NCBI RefSeq assembly: GCF_001547525.1
Contig: NZ_CM003768.1
Location: forward strand, 1,922,001-1,986,000
Reading direction: 5' to 3'
Length of the DNA: 64,000 nucleotides
DNA from: Burkholderia anthina
GTDB taxonomy: Bacteria; Pseudomonadota; Gammaproteobacteria; Burkholderiales; Burkholderiaceae
Shown: piece by piece, positions 27,101 through 35,818 of the stretch
How the letters are laid out: each line of letters starts with the position of its first letter
Position numbering within the stretch: position 1 is the first letter of the stretch
Position numbers and translations under genes: made by a program
The notes under the pieces: generated by a model
Seen by the model: only the letters and a program-made list of their open reading frames with translations
Told to the model about the DNA's origin: nothing
The model's database searches: none

Positions 27101-27697
27101 GCGGACGATGTCCTCGACGCGCGTGAGGTTCTCGCGCGTGTCGTGCAGACGGTTCTCGGTTTCGCGGCGGCGTTCCTTGTACTTCGACACGCCGGCGGCT
27201 TCCTCGAGGAACACGCGCAGCTCTTCGGGCTTCGCCTCGATGATCCGCGCGATCATGCCCTGCCCGATGATCGCGTACGCGCGCGGCCCGAGGCCCGTGC
27301 CGAGGAAGATGTCCTGGATGTCGCGGCGGCGCGCCGGCAGGTTGTTGATGTAGTAGCTCGACGTGCCGTCGCGCGTCAGCACGCGCTTCACGGCGATTTC
27401 GCCGTACTGGCCCCACTGCCCGGCCGCACGGCCGTCGGAGTTGTCGAAGATCAGTTCGACGCTGGCCCGGCTGCCGGGCTTGCGGGCGGTCGAACCGTTG
27501 AAGATCACGTCCTGCATCGATTCGCCGCGCAGCTCGGACGCGCGCGACTCGCCGAGCACCCAGCGCACGGCATCGATGATGTTGGACTTGCCGCATCCGT
27601 TCGGGCCGACCACGCCGACGAGCTGGCCCGGAACCTGGAAATGCGTGGGATCGACGAAGGATTTGAAGCCAGCGAGTTTGATCGAGCTCAGACGCAC
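24185..27697 (-). CDS. smc: Chromosome segregation ATPase SMC
   Basis: Condensin-like ATPase that organises and segregates the chromosome. The GTG start at 27697 (MRLSSIKLAGFKSFVDPT) gives 1170 residues. Walker A GPNGCGKSN is at residues 31-39. Two long coiled coils (about 170-500 and 680-1000) flank a hinge domain (about 515-660), and the ABC signature LLSGGEKALTA with Walker B PFCLLDEVDAPLDD lies near the C-terminus. The gene precedes the zipA-like gene by 84 bases. The frame continues upstream of the GTG with no SMC-like sequence. Confidence 0.97.
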   Translation of the reverse strand: MRLSSIKLAGFKSFVDPTHFQVPGQLVGVVGPNGCGKSNIIDAVRWVLGESRASELRGESMQDVIFNGSTARKPGSRASVELIFDNSDGRAAGQWGQYGEIAVKRVLTRDGTSSYYINNLPARRRDIQDIFLGTGLGPRAYAIIGQGMIARIIEAKPEELRVFLEEAAGVSKYKERRRETENRLHDTRENLTRVEDIVRELGANLEKLEAQAVVATKYKELVADGEEKQRLLWLLRKNEAAGEQQKQQRAIEQAQIDLEAQTAKLREVEAQLETLRVAHYSASDAMQGAQGALYEANAEVSRLEAEIKFIVESRNRVQAQIAALNAQREQWRAQAEKSQDELEEAEEARAMADEKAALAEDNAAAKHDALPALEAKWRDAQAQLNDERARIAQTEQSLKLEAAHQRNADQQLQQLQQRHERLKSEAGGLDAPDETQLEELRMQLAEQEEILAEAQARLADAQETVPRLDGERRAAQERVQAEAAQIHQLEARLAALKQLQENVQTEGKVQPWLDKHELGALPRLWKKLHVEAGWEAALEAVLRERLAALEVSNLDWVKAFAADAPPAKLAFYAPPAAGEPPAAAAGLRPVLSLVRIDDAGIRAVLNDWLGNVYVADDVAQALATRTQLPAGGAFVVKAGHIVTRVGVQLYAADSEQAGMLARQQEIENLTRQVRAQALLADEARTAAVRAEAAHTQATQALGDVRAQAERATQRLHALQMDVLKLAQAHERYTQRSTQIREELEEIGAQIEEQRALRAESEANFERFDGELAELQARFEDNQLAFESLDESLTQARQEARDLERGANDARFAARNAATRIDELKRTIQVAHEQSERVAASLEDARAELETINEQTAHTGLQDALEIRAVKEEALQAARIELDDLTAKLRASDEQRLVAERSLQPLRDRITELQLKEQAARLSVEQFAEQLAAAEVDEAALAAKLTPDLKPSYLQGEVTRLNNAINALGPVNMAALDELKAASERKVFLDAQSADLIDAITTLEDAIHKIDQETRTLLQGTFDEVNRHFSDLFPRLFGGGQAKLIMTGDEILDAGVQVMAQPPGKKNATIHLLSGGEKALTATALVFAMFQLNPAPFCLLDEVDAPLDDANTERFANLVRAMSDKTQFLFISHNKIAMEMAQQLIGVTMQEQGVSRIVAVDMETAAGFAQN

Positions 27698-27836
27698 GGC
27701 GGTATCGGATGTGAAGAAGGTGTGAGACGGACGGGGCCGCACGGCGCGGGGCCGGAGAGCCCCTGCGCGCCACGCGCCCCGGAATTCAAAAACGGGGCCG
27801 CGCGCATCCAGCGTTGGGCCCCGCAAACGGCGTCCA

Positions 27837-28778
27837 TCATACCATCGCGCGTGCGCCGTCCCGACCGGCGCCGGGTTTGTCCGGTGCCGGCACGGCACGA
27901 TGGACCCGGCTCGACAGCAGCGTCGCCAGCACGATGCACGCGCCGCCCGCCCACTCGCGCGCGCTCGGCAGCTCGTTCGCGAACACCCACGCGGACAGCG
28001 CGGTGATCACGATCTCGAACAGCATGATGATCGATGCACGGTTCGCCGGCACACGCGCGAGGCCGTACTGGACGAGCAGGTTGTTCGACGCCATCGTCAC
28101 GCCGATCGCCGCGATGATCAATGCGGCGACGCCAAGCTGGCCGCTTGCCGGCGCGGCCGGCAGCCCCTCGAACAGCGACGCGATCGCGCCGAACACGGTC
28201 GCGCCGCCGAACAGCGTCGCGGTGCGCATTTCCGCGCGCATGTCGGGCAGCTCGCGGCTCGCCTTGATCACCAGCACGTTGCTCATCGCGAAGCTCAGGC
28301 CGGCCGCGAGGCCCGCCCATTCGGCCGGGTTGGCCGGCAGCGGCAAGCCGAGCGCCGGCGACCACAGCATCAGCATCGCGCCGCCGATCGACAGCGCCGC
28401 GAGCCCCGCGCCGGCCCAGGTCAGCCGCTCGCGCAGCAGGAAGTGCGCGTAGATCGCGGTCCAGGCCGGCGTCAGGTAGAACAGCAGCATCACGCGCAGC
28501 ACCTCGCCGTGGATCGTGCCCCACACGAAACCGAGGTTCGTCACGCCGGCCGTCACCGCGATGCCCGGCAGCACCCAGTGCCAGCGCAGCGTCGCGATCG
28601 CGCGGTGCCGCGCGACGATCACGAACAGGAATGCGACGAGGCTCGTCAGCGCGCTCGCCAGCGTGCCCGTCACGCCGAGCGACGCGAGGATCCGCAGCGG
28701 ATACCAGATCAGGCCCCATACCGACGCGCCGATCAGGATGGCCAGCGTCGGCAGGCTGCCGCGTACCGCATTGTTCAT
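27837..28778 (-). CDS. DMT-superfamily EamA-type transporter
   Basis: Inner-membrane transporter, probably an exporter of a metabolite or amino acid; the substrate cannot be read from the sequence. The 313-residue protein starts MNNAVRGSLPTLAILIGASV and has about ten hydrophobic helices arranged as two EamA repeats (about residues 5-140 and 155-290). The C-terminal tail is short and polar. It is divergent from dapC across a 159-base gap with a TATAAT on the plus strand. Nearness to diaminopimelate genes is not enough to claim amino-acid export. Confidence 0.85.
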   Translation of the reverse strand: MNNAVRGSLPTLAILIGASVWGLIWYPLRILASLGVTGTLASALTSLVAFLFVIVARHRAIATLRWHWVLPGIAVTAGVTNLGFVWGTIHGEVLRVMLLFYLTPAWTAIYAHFLLRERLTWAGAGLAALSIGGAMLMLWSPALGLPLPANPAEWAGLAAGLSFAMSNVLVIKASRELPDMRAEMRTATLFGGATVFGAIASLFEGLPAAPASGQLGVAALIIAAIGVTMASNNLLVQYGLARVPANRASIIMLFEIVITALSAWVFANELPSAREWAGGACIVLATLLSSRVHRAVPAPDKPGAGRDGARAMV

Positions 28779-28847
28779 TTGGTTCGATACCCTTTATTCG
28801 ATCGGCCCGGCCGCCGCGCCGGCAGGCCGTGACCGCATTCCGTCACG

Positions 28848-28855
28848 CTATAATC
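28848..28855 (+). promoter_or_regulatory. Candidate -10 box for dapC
   Basis: TATAAT at 28849-28854 lies 83 bases before the dapC start, in the gap shared with the divergent EamA gene. The -35 region is weak (GTGACC-like at about 28829-28834 with a short spacer). Confidence 0.45.
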
Positions 28856-28937
28856 GTCCGCTGCGACCCGCGCGCCCGAGGCGCCCGCTCGCAGCCGCGC
28901 GGCGCGCCCGCCGCTTCTTTCGCTCCAACCGGCCGCG

Positions 28938-30170
28938 ATGGCCGCTTCGCCCGTGAACCCTCGACTCGACTCGCTCCAGCCCTATCCCTTCGAAAAGCTG
29001 CGCGCCCTGTTCAAGGACGTGACGCCTTCCGGCGACCTCAAACCGATCAGCTTCGGCATCGGCGAGCCCAAACACGCGACGCCGGCGCTGATTCGCGACG
29101 CCGTGGTGGCCGCGCTCGACGGCCTTGCGTCGTATCCGGCCACCGCCGGCTCGGACGCGCTGCGCACGTCGATCGCACGCTGGCTCGAGCGCCGCTACGG
29201 GCTGCCGGCCGTCGATCCGGCCACGCAGGTGCTGCCGGTGTCGGGCTCGCGCGAGGCGCTGTTCTCGCTCGCGCAGACCGTGATCGACGCGCGCACGACC
29301 GCGGACGGCAAGAAGGCGATCGTACTCTGTCCGAATCCTTTCTATCAAATTTACGAAGGCGCGGCGCTCCTGGCCGGTGCCGAACCCTATTTCGCGAACA
29401 GCGACCCGGCCCGCAACTTCGCGTGCGACTACGCGGCCGTGCCCGACGACGTGTGGGCGCGCACGCAGCTGCTGTACGTGTGCTCGCCGGGCAACCCGAC
29501 AGGCGCCGTGCTGACGCTCGACGACTGGCGCGAGCTGTTCGCGCTGTCCGACCGCCACGGTTTCGTGATCGCGTCCGACGAGTGCTACTCGGAAATCTAT
29601 TTCGACGAAGCGGCGCCCCCGCTCGGCGGCCTCGAGGCCGCGCACCGCCTCGGCCGCGGCTTCGAGCGCCTCGTGATGCTGTCGAGCCTGTCGAAGCGCT
29701 CCAACGTGCCGGGCATGCGCTCGGGCTTCGTCGCCGGCGACGCCGCGCTGCTCAGGAAATTCCTGCTGTACCGCACGTATCACGGCGCCGCGCTGTCGCC
29801 GGTGTGGCAGCACGCGAGCATCGCCGCGTGGAACGACGAGGCGCACGTGCGCGAGAACCGCGCGCTGTACCGGCAGAAGTTCGATACGGTCACGCCAATG
29901 CTCGCCGACGTGATCGACGTGAAACTGCCCGACGCCGCGTTCTACCTGTGGGCCAACGTGTCGCGCACCGGCCTGTCGGACACCGAGTTCGCCCGCCGCC
30001 TGTACGCCGACTATAATGTGACGGTTCTGCCCGGCTCGTACCTCGCGCGCGATGCGCACGGCACGAACCCGGGCCGCGATTTCATCCGGATCGCGCTCGT
30101 CGCGGGCACCCCCGAATGCGTCGAGGGCGCGCAACGCATCGTCGATTTCTGCCGGGCTCTCCCGCGGTAA
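28938..30170 (+). CDS. dapC: Succinyldiaminopimelate transaminase DapC
   Basis: PLP enzyme that aminates N-succinyl-2-amino-6-ketopimelate in the succinylase branch of lysine/diaminopimelate synthesis. The protein has 410 residues from the ATG; a GTG five codons later (VNPRLDSLQPYPFEK) is an equally good start because neither has a strong ribosome-binding site. It is a class I/II aminotransferase with PGNPTGAVLTL (about residue 190), the Asp/Tyr pair in SDECYSEIY, and PLP lysine Lys253 in SSLSKRSNVPGMRSGF. It precedes dapD by 45 bases, and the next genes continue the same pathway. Confidence 0.95.
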   Translation: MAASPVNPRLDSLQPYPFEKLRALFKDVTPSGDLKPISFGIGEPKHATPALIRDAVVAALDGLASYPATAGSDALRTSIARWLERRYGLPAVDPATQVLPVSGSREALFSLAQTVIDARTTADGKKAIVLCPNPFYQIYEGAALLAGAEPYFANSDPARNFACDYAAVPDDVWARTQLLYVCSPGNPTGAVLTLDDWRELFALSDRHGFVIASDECYSEIYFDEAAPPLGGLEAAHRLGRGFERLVMLSSLSKRSNVPGMRSGFVAGDAALLRKFLLYRTYHGAALSPVWQHASIAAWNDEAHVRENRALYRQKFDTVTPMLADVIDVKLPDAAFYLWANVSRTGLSDTEFARRLYADYNVTVLPGSYLARDAHGTNPGRDFIRIALVAGTPECVEGAQRIVDFCRALPR

Positions 30171-30215
30171 GACGTCCATCCCGATCAATTCCATCCATCT
30201 CCTGCGAAAACGAAC

Positions 30216-31043
30216 ATGTCGCAACAACTTCAGCAAATCATCGATACCGCCTGGGAAAACCGCGCCGAGCTGTCGCCGAAGGCCGCGCCCGCCGACGTCC
30301 GCGAGGCCGTCGCTCACGCGATCGAGCAACTCGACAAGGGCGCGCTGCGCGTCGCCGAGAAAATCGACGGCAACTGGACGGTCCACCAGTGGCTGAAGAA
30401 GGCCGTGCTGCTGTCGTTCCGCCTGGAGGACAACGCGCCGATGCCGGCCGGCGGCTACTCGCAGTTCTACGACAAGGTGCCGTCGAAGTTCGCGAACTAC
30501 ACGGCCGAGGATTTCGCCGCGGGCGGCTTCCGCGTCGTGCCGCCGGCCATCGCGCGCCGCGGCTCGTTCATCGCGAAGAACGTCGTGCTGATGCCGTCGT
30601 ACACCAACATCGGCGCGTACGTCGACGAAGGCACGATGGTCGACACGTGGGCGACGGTCGGTTCGTGCGCGCAGATCGGCAAGAACGTGCACCTGTCGGG
30701 CGGCGTCGGGATCGGCGGCGTGCTCGAGCCGCTGCAGGCGAACCCGGTCATCATCGAGGACAACTGCTTCATCGGCGCGCGCTCGGAAGTCGTCGAAGGC
30801 GTGATCGTCGAGGAAAACTCGGTGATCTCGATGGGCGTGTACCTCGGCCAGAGCACGAAGATCTACGATCGCGAGACGGGCGAAGTCAGCTACGGCCGCA
30901 TCCCGGCCGGCTCGGTCGTCGTCGCCGGCAACCTGCCGTCGAAGGACGGCTCGCACAGCCTGTACTGCGCGGTAATCGTCAAGAAGGTCGACGCGAAGAC
31001 GCGTGCGAAGGTCGGCCTGAACGAGCTGCTGCGAGGCGACTGA
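30216..31043 (+). CDS. dapD: Tetrahydrodipicolinate N-succinyltransferase DapD
   Basis: Succinyl-CoA-dependent acylation of tetrahydrodipicolinate, the step before DapC. The 275-residue protein starts [20 protein letters not shown]. The left-handed beta-helix with hexapeptide repeats spans about residues 105-245 ([40 protein letters not shown]), ending in a short C-terminal extension. Its stop overlaps the next ATG as TGATG. Confidence 0.97.
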
Positions 31044-31411
31044 TGGCGAAGCCGCACACCGTGGTCGTCTACGGCATTCCGAACTGCGACACCGTGAAGA
31101 AGGCCCGCGTGTGGCTCGACGATCACGGCGTCGAATTCGAGTTCCACGATTTCAAGAAGCTCGGCGTCAGCGCGCCGCTGATCGAAGACTGGCTGAAGGA
31201 CGTGTCGCTCGACGCGCTCGTGAACAAGCGCGGCACGACGTGGCGCGGCCTGGACGACGCGATGAAGGCGGCCGCCGAAACGAAGACCGGCGCGGTCGCG
31301 CTGATGATCCACAAGCCGTCGGTCATCAAGCGCCCCGTGCTCGTCGTCAACGGCCGCGTGAAATCGCTCGGCTTCGCGGCCGACCAATACGCGGCGCTGT
31401 TTGCCGCATAG
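31043..31411 (+). CDS. yffB: YffB-like protein of the ArsC/Spx thioredoxin-fold family
   Basis: Small thioredoxin-fold protein of 122 residues starting [20 protein letters not shown], with the single active-site Cys in the PNCDTVKKA motif (Cys14) and the C-terminal KRPVLVVNGRVKSLGF pattern of the family. True arsenate reductases have a CGTS-type motif that is missing here, so arsenate reduction is unlikely. The role is unknown; glutathione-linked redox activity has been suggested for relatives. It overlaps dapD and precedes dapE, a neighbourhood also seen for yffB-dapE in E. coli. Confidence 0.9.
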   Translation: MAKPHTVVVYGIPNCDTVKKARVWLDDHGVEFEFHDFKKLGVSAPLIEDWLKDVSLDALVNKRGTTWRGLDDAMKAAAETKTGAVALMIHKPSVIKRPVLVVNGRVKSLGFAADQYAALFAA

Positions 31412-31456
31412 GGCTGCCCGCGCCGCGCCTGCGGGCGGGCCTGTTCACGCTAATAA

Positions 31457-32671
<1,215 letters not shown>

Positions 32672-32682
32672 CGGAGCCTCGC

Positions 32683-33591
32683 ATGACGACACCTTTTGCC
32701 ACGGTCCGCGACCTGCTGCGCTACGCGGTCACGCGCTTCTCGAAAGCGAAGCTCGCGTTCGGCCACGGTTCCGACAACGCGTACGACGAAGCGGCCTACC
32801 TCGTGCTGCATACGCTCGACCTGCCGCTCGACACGCTCGAGCCGTTCCTCGACGCGCGCCTCTTGCCCGACGAAATCGCGGCCGTGCTCGCGGTGATCGA
32901 ACGACGCGCGACCGATCGCGTACCGGCCGCGTACCTCACGCACGAAGCGTGGATGCACGGCCACCGCTTCTACGTCGACGAACGCGTGATCGTGCCGCGC
33001 TCGTTCATCGGCGAACTGCTCGACGACGGGCTGCAGCCGTATGTCGCCGATCCCGAGCAGGTTGGCGCGGTGCTCGAACTGTGCACCGGCTCCGGCTGCC
33101 TCGCGATCCTCGCGGCGAGCGCGTTCCCGAACGCGGAGATCGACGCGGTCGACCTGTCGGACAAGGCGCTCGAAGTCGCGGCAATCAACGTGCGCGACTA
33201 CGGCCTCGAAGACCGCATCGGGCTGCACCGCGGCGACCTCTACGCCCCGCTGCCCGCGTTCCGCACCGATCCCGGCTCGCGCTACGACGTGATCCTGACG
33301 AACCCGCCGTACGTCAATGCCACGTCGATGGCCGCGCTGCCGCCCGAATACCGGCACGAGCCGGAAATGGCGCTCGCCGGCGGCGACGACGGGATGGACA
33401 TCGTGCGACGCATCGTCGCCGAAGCGCACCGCTGGCTGCACGACGACGGCGTGCTCGTCGTCGAGATCGGCAACGAACGCGAGAACGTCGAAGCGGCGTT
33501 CGGCGGCCTCGAGCTCACGTGGCTGCCCACCAGCGCGGGCGACGACGCGGTGTTCCTGATCCAGGCATCGGACCTGCCGCGCAAGGCCTGA
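32683..33591 (+). CDS. prmB: Ribosomal protein L3 N5-glutamine methyltransferase PrmB
   Basis: SAM-dependent methyltransferase for a glutamine in ribosomal protein L3. The start MTTPFATVRDLLRYAVTRFS at 32683 gives 302 residues. It has SAM-binding motif I VLELCTGSGCLAILAA (about residues 128-143) and the glutamine-methylation motif TNPPYVN (about 206-212). Length and N-terminal helices fit PrmB better than PrmC. It closes the dapC-dapD-yffB-dapE run with a gap of only 11 bases from dapE. Confidence 0.93.
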   Translation: MTTPFATVRDLLRYAVTRFSKAKLAFGHGSDNAYDEAAYLVLHTLDLPLDTLEPFLDARLLPDEIAAVLAVIERRATDRVPAAYLTHEAWMHGHRFYVDERVIVPRSFIGELLDDGLQPYVADPEQVGAVLELCTGSGCLAILAASAFPNAEIDAVDLSDKALEVAAINVRDYGLEDRIGLHRGDLYAPLPAFRTDPGSRYDVILTNPPYVNATSMAALPPEYRHEPEMALAGGDDGMDIVRRIVAEAHRWLHDDGVLVVEIGNERENVEAAFGGLELTWLPTSAGDDAVFLIQASDLPRKA

Positions 33592-33609
33592 GCGTGTGCG
33601 GGCCACCCG

Positions 33610-33637
33610 CCGTGCGGCGCACCGTTGCGCCGCACGG
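33610..33637 (+). terminator. Terminator-like hairpin after prmB
   Basis: Perfect 12-base stem CCGTGCGGCGCA / TGCGCCGCACGG with loop CCGT, 18 bases after the prmB stop. Only two T residues follow, so termination may be inefficient or Rho-assisted. Confidence 0.6.
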
Positions 33638-33734
33638 TTGGGTAAGATGCGCGTAGGCGGCCGCCCGGCCGCACGACCTGCGGAATCCCTTCGGGAGCTC
33701 TCCCGGCAGCACCCCGGCAGTTCTTTACGCGCTC

Positions 33735-35174
33735 ATGACCCTCGACTGGCTACATCTCGGCACCCTGATCCTGATCATCCACGTGCTCGGGATCGTCGCG
33801 GCGTGCCACGCAATCATGAACACGCGCACGTCGCAAGGCGCGATCGCGTGGGCCGTCTCGCTCACAGCCATGCCGTACCTGACGCTCGTTCCGTACCTGT
33901 TCCTCGGCCGCAGCAAATTCTCCGGCTACGTCGACGCCCGGCGCCACGAGCTCGAAATGTTGCGCACGCACACACCTCGCTCGCCGTGGCGCACCGCCGA
34001 CGCGACCGACGGGCCGGCCGCGGACGCGCTGGGACAGGCCGCCGTGCTCGCGCTCACGCGGCTCGGCGGCATGCCGTTCCTCGGCGGCAATTCGGTGCGC
34101 ACGCTCGTCAACGGCGACGCGACGTTCTCGGCCATCCTGGCGGCGATCGACGCCGCGCGCGACTACGTGCTCGTCCAGTTCTTCATCGTGCGCGACGATG
34201 CGCTCGGCCGGATGCTGCGCGACTCGCTGCTCGCGCGTGCGGCGGCCGGCGTGCGCTGCTGCGTGCTGTACGACAGCATCGGCAGCTTCGACCTGCCGCA
34301 CCGCTACGTCGACGCGTTGCGCCGGGGCGGCGTCGAGGTCCATCCGTTCGCGACCAACCGGAAATTCGTCAACCGCTTCCAGCTGAACTTCCGCAACCAC
34401 CGCAAGATCGTCGTCGTCGACGGCAATCGCGCGTTCGTCGGCGGCCACAACATCGGCGTCGAATATCTCGGCGCGAATTCGCGGCTGTCGCCATGGCGCG
34501 ACACCCATATCGAGATCCGCGGCCCCGTGGTGGCGAGTATTCAATACGTGTTCGCCGAAGACTGGCACTGGGCGACGCAGAAGCTGCCGCCCATCGCGCT
34601 GCCGCCGTCCGCGCAGCCTGGCGACGGCATGCATTGCCTCGCGGTGCCGATGGGGCCCGCCGACAAGCAGGAAACCGGCTCGCTGTTCTTCGTCGAATCG
34701 ATCAATGCCGCCCGCGAACGGGTCTGGATCACCACGCCGTACCTCGTTCCCGACGAAGCCGTGGTCTGCGCGCTGAAGCTCGCCGTGATGCGCGGCGTCG
34801 ACGTGCGCATCCTGATCCCGAGCCGGCGCGATCACTACGTCGTGTTCGAGGCGTCGAAGCTTTACGCACGCGAGCTCGTCGATGCGGGCGTGAAGGTGTT
34901 CCGCTACCGGCCCGGCTTCCTGCACCAGAAGGTCGTGCTGATCGACCGCATCGCGGCGGCGGTCGGCAGCGCGAATCTCGACAACCGCTCGTTCCGCCTC
35001 AATTTCGAGGTCATGGTCATGACCGTCGATCGCGCGTTCGCCGACGAAGTGGAAGCGATGCTCGATGCCGACTTCGCGCAGGCGTACGAGGTCGATGCCG
35101 ACGAATACCGGAAATCGCCCGCCTGGCGGCGCATCGCGATGCACGTCGCGCGGCTGTTCGCGCCTATCCTGTAA
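33735..35174 (+). CDS. cls: Cardiolipin synthase (phospholipase D family)
   Basis: Membrane enzyme joining phosphatidylglycerol molecules to cardiolipin. The 479-residue protein starts MTLDWLHLGTLILIIHVLGI, with two N-terminal membrane helices (about residues 8-28 and 38-58). It carries two HKD active-site motifs: NHRKIVVVDGNRAFVGGHN (about 216-234) and HQKVVLIDRIAAAVGSANLD (about 396-415), with the DNRS signature after the second. Family and layout match ClsA-type enzymes. It stands alone and converges with the glutathione peroxidase gene 28 bases downstream. Confidence 0.93.
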   Translation: MTLDWLHLGTLILIIHVLGIVAACHAIMNTRTSQGAIAWAVSLTAMPYLTLVPYLFLGRSKFSGYVDARRHELEMLRTHTPRSPWRTADATDGPAADALGQAAVLALTRLGGMPFLGGNSVRTLVNGDATFSAILAAIDAARDYVLVQFFIVRDDALGRMLRDSLLARAAAGVRCCVLYDSIGSFDLPHRYVDALRRGGVEVHPFATNRKFVNRFQLNFRNHRKIVVVDGNRAFVGGHNIGVEYLGANSRLSPWRDTHIEIRGPVVASIQYVFAEDWHWATQKLPPIALPPSAQPGDGMHCLAVPMGPADKQETGSLFFVESINAARERVWITTPYLVPDEAVVCALKLAVMRGVDVRILIPSRRDHYVVFEASKLYARELVDAGVKVFRYRPGFLHQKVVLIDRIAAAVGSANLDNRSFRLNFEVMVMTVDRAFADEVEAMLDADFAQAYEVDADEYRKSPAWRRIAMHVARLFAPIL

Positions 35175-35202
35175 CGGCCGCTGCGCATGCCGCGCGTCGC
35201 CG

Positions 35203-35682
35203 TCACAGCAGCTTGTCGATGTCCGCGGCGATTTCGTCGGGCTTGGTGGACGGCGCATAGCGCTTGACGATGCGCCCTTCGCGGTCGATCAGGAATTTGG
35301 TGAAATTCCACTTGATCGCCTTGAGGCCGAGAATGCCGGGCGCCTCGTCGGTCAGGTAGCGATACAGCGGATGCGCATGGTCGCCCTTCACGTCGATCTT
35401 CGCGAACATCGGGAACGTGACGCCGTAGTTGCGTTCGCAGAACGCGCCGATCTGCGCGGCGTCGCCCGGCTCCTGCCTGCCGAACTGGTTGCACGGGAAG
35501 CCGAGCACGAAGAAGCCGCGCGCCGCGTACTGGTCGTACAGCTTCTGCAGCCCAGCGTACTGCGGCGTGAAACCGCACTCGCTCGCGGTATTGACGATCA
35601 GCAGCACCTTGCCGCGATACGCGTCGAGCGATACCGGCGCACCGGCGAGCGTCTCCGCGCTGAACGAATACAGGGTGGACAT
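35203..35682 (-). CDS. Glutathione peroxidase-family thiol peroxidase
   Basis: Reduces peroxides with a thioredoxin or glutathione donor. The 159-residue protein starts [20 protein letters not shown]. The catalytic Cys is in [12 protein letters not shown] (about residue 36), with the partner Gln/Trp motifs [13 protein letters not shown] and WNFTKFLI. The residue is Cys, not selenocysteine. Relatives such as BtuE use thioredoxin, so the donor is uncertain. The gene reads opposite to cls and to the ABC-F gene. Confidence 0.93.
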   Translation of the reverse strand: MSTLYSFSAETLAGAPVSLDAYRGKVLLIVNTASECGFTPQYAGLQKLYDQYAARGFFVLGFPCNQFGRQEPGDAAQIGAFCERNYGVTFPMFAKIDVKGDHAHPLYRYLTDEAPGILGLKAIKWNFTKFLIDREGRIVKRYAPSTKPDEIAADIDKLL

Positions 35683-35818
35683 CGGGCACTCCTTTTACGA
35701 AACCGGATCGACGTGGAGTCTAGGCTAAATTGCGCCGTGGCGGCATCCGCCGATCGGCCGATGCCCGGCGCACGCGGCGCGCAGTCTAGAATAGCGGTTT
35801 TGGCCAGCCATTTCCGCC

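Noticed and set aside
30116-31042. 431-codon frame running into yffB
   Set aside because: The first 300 codons are a shadow of dapD; YffB begins at the ATG at 31043.
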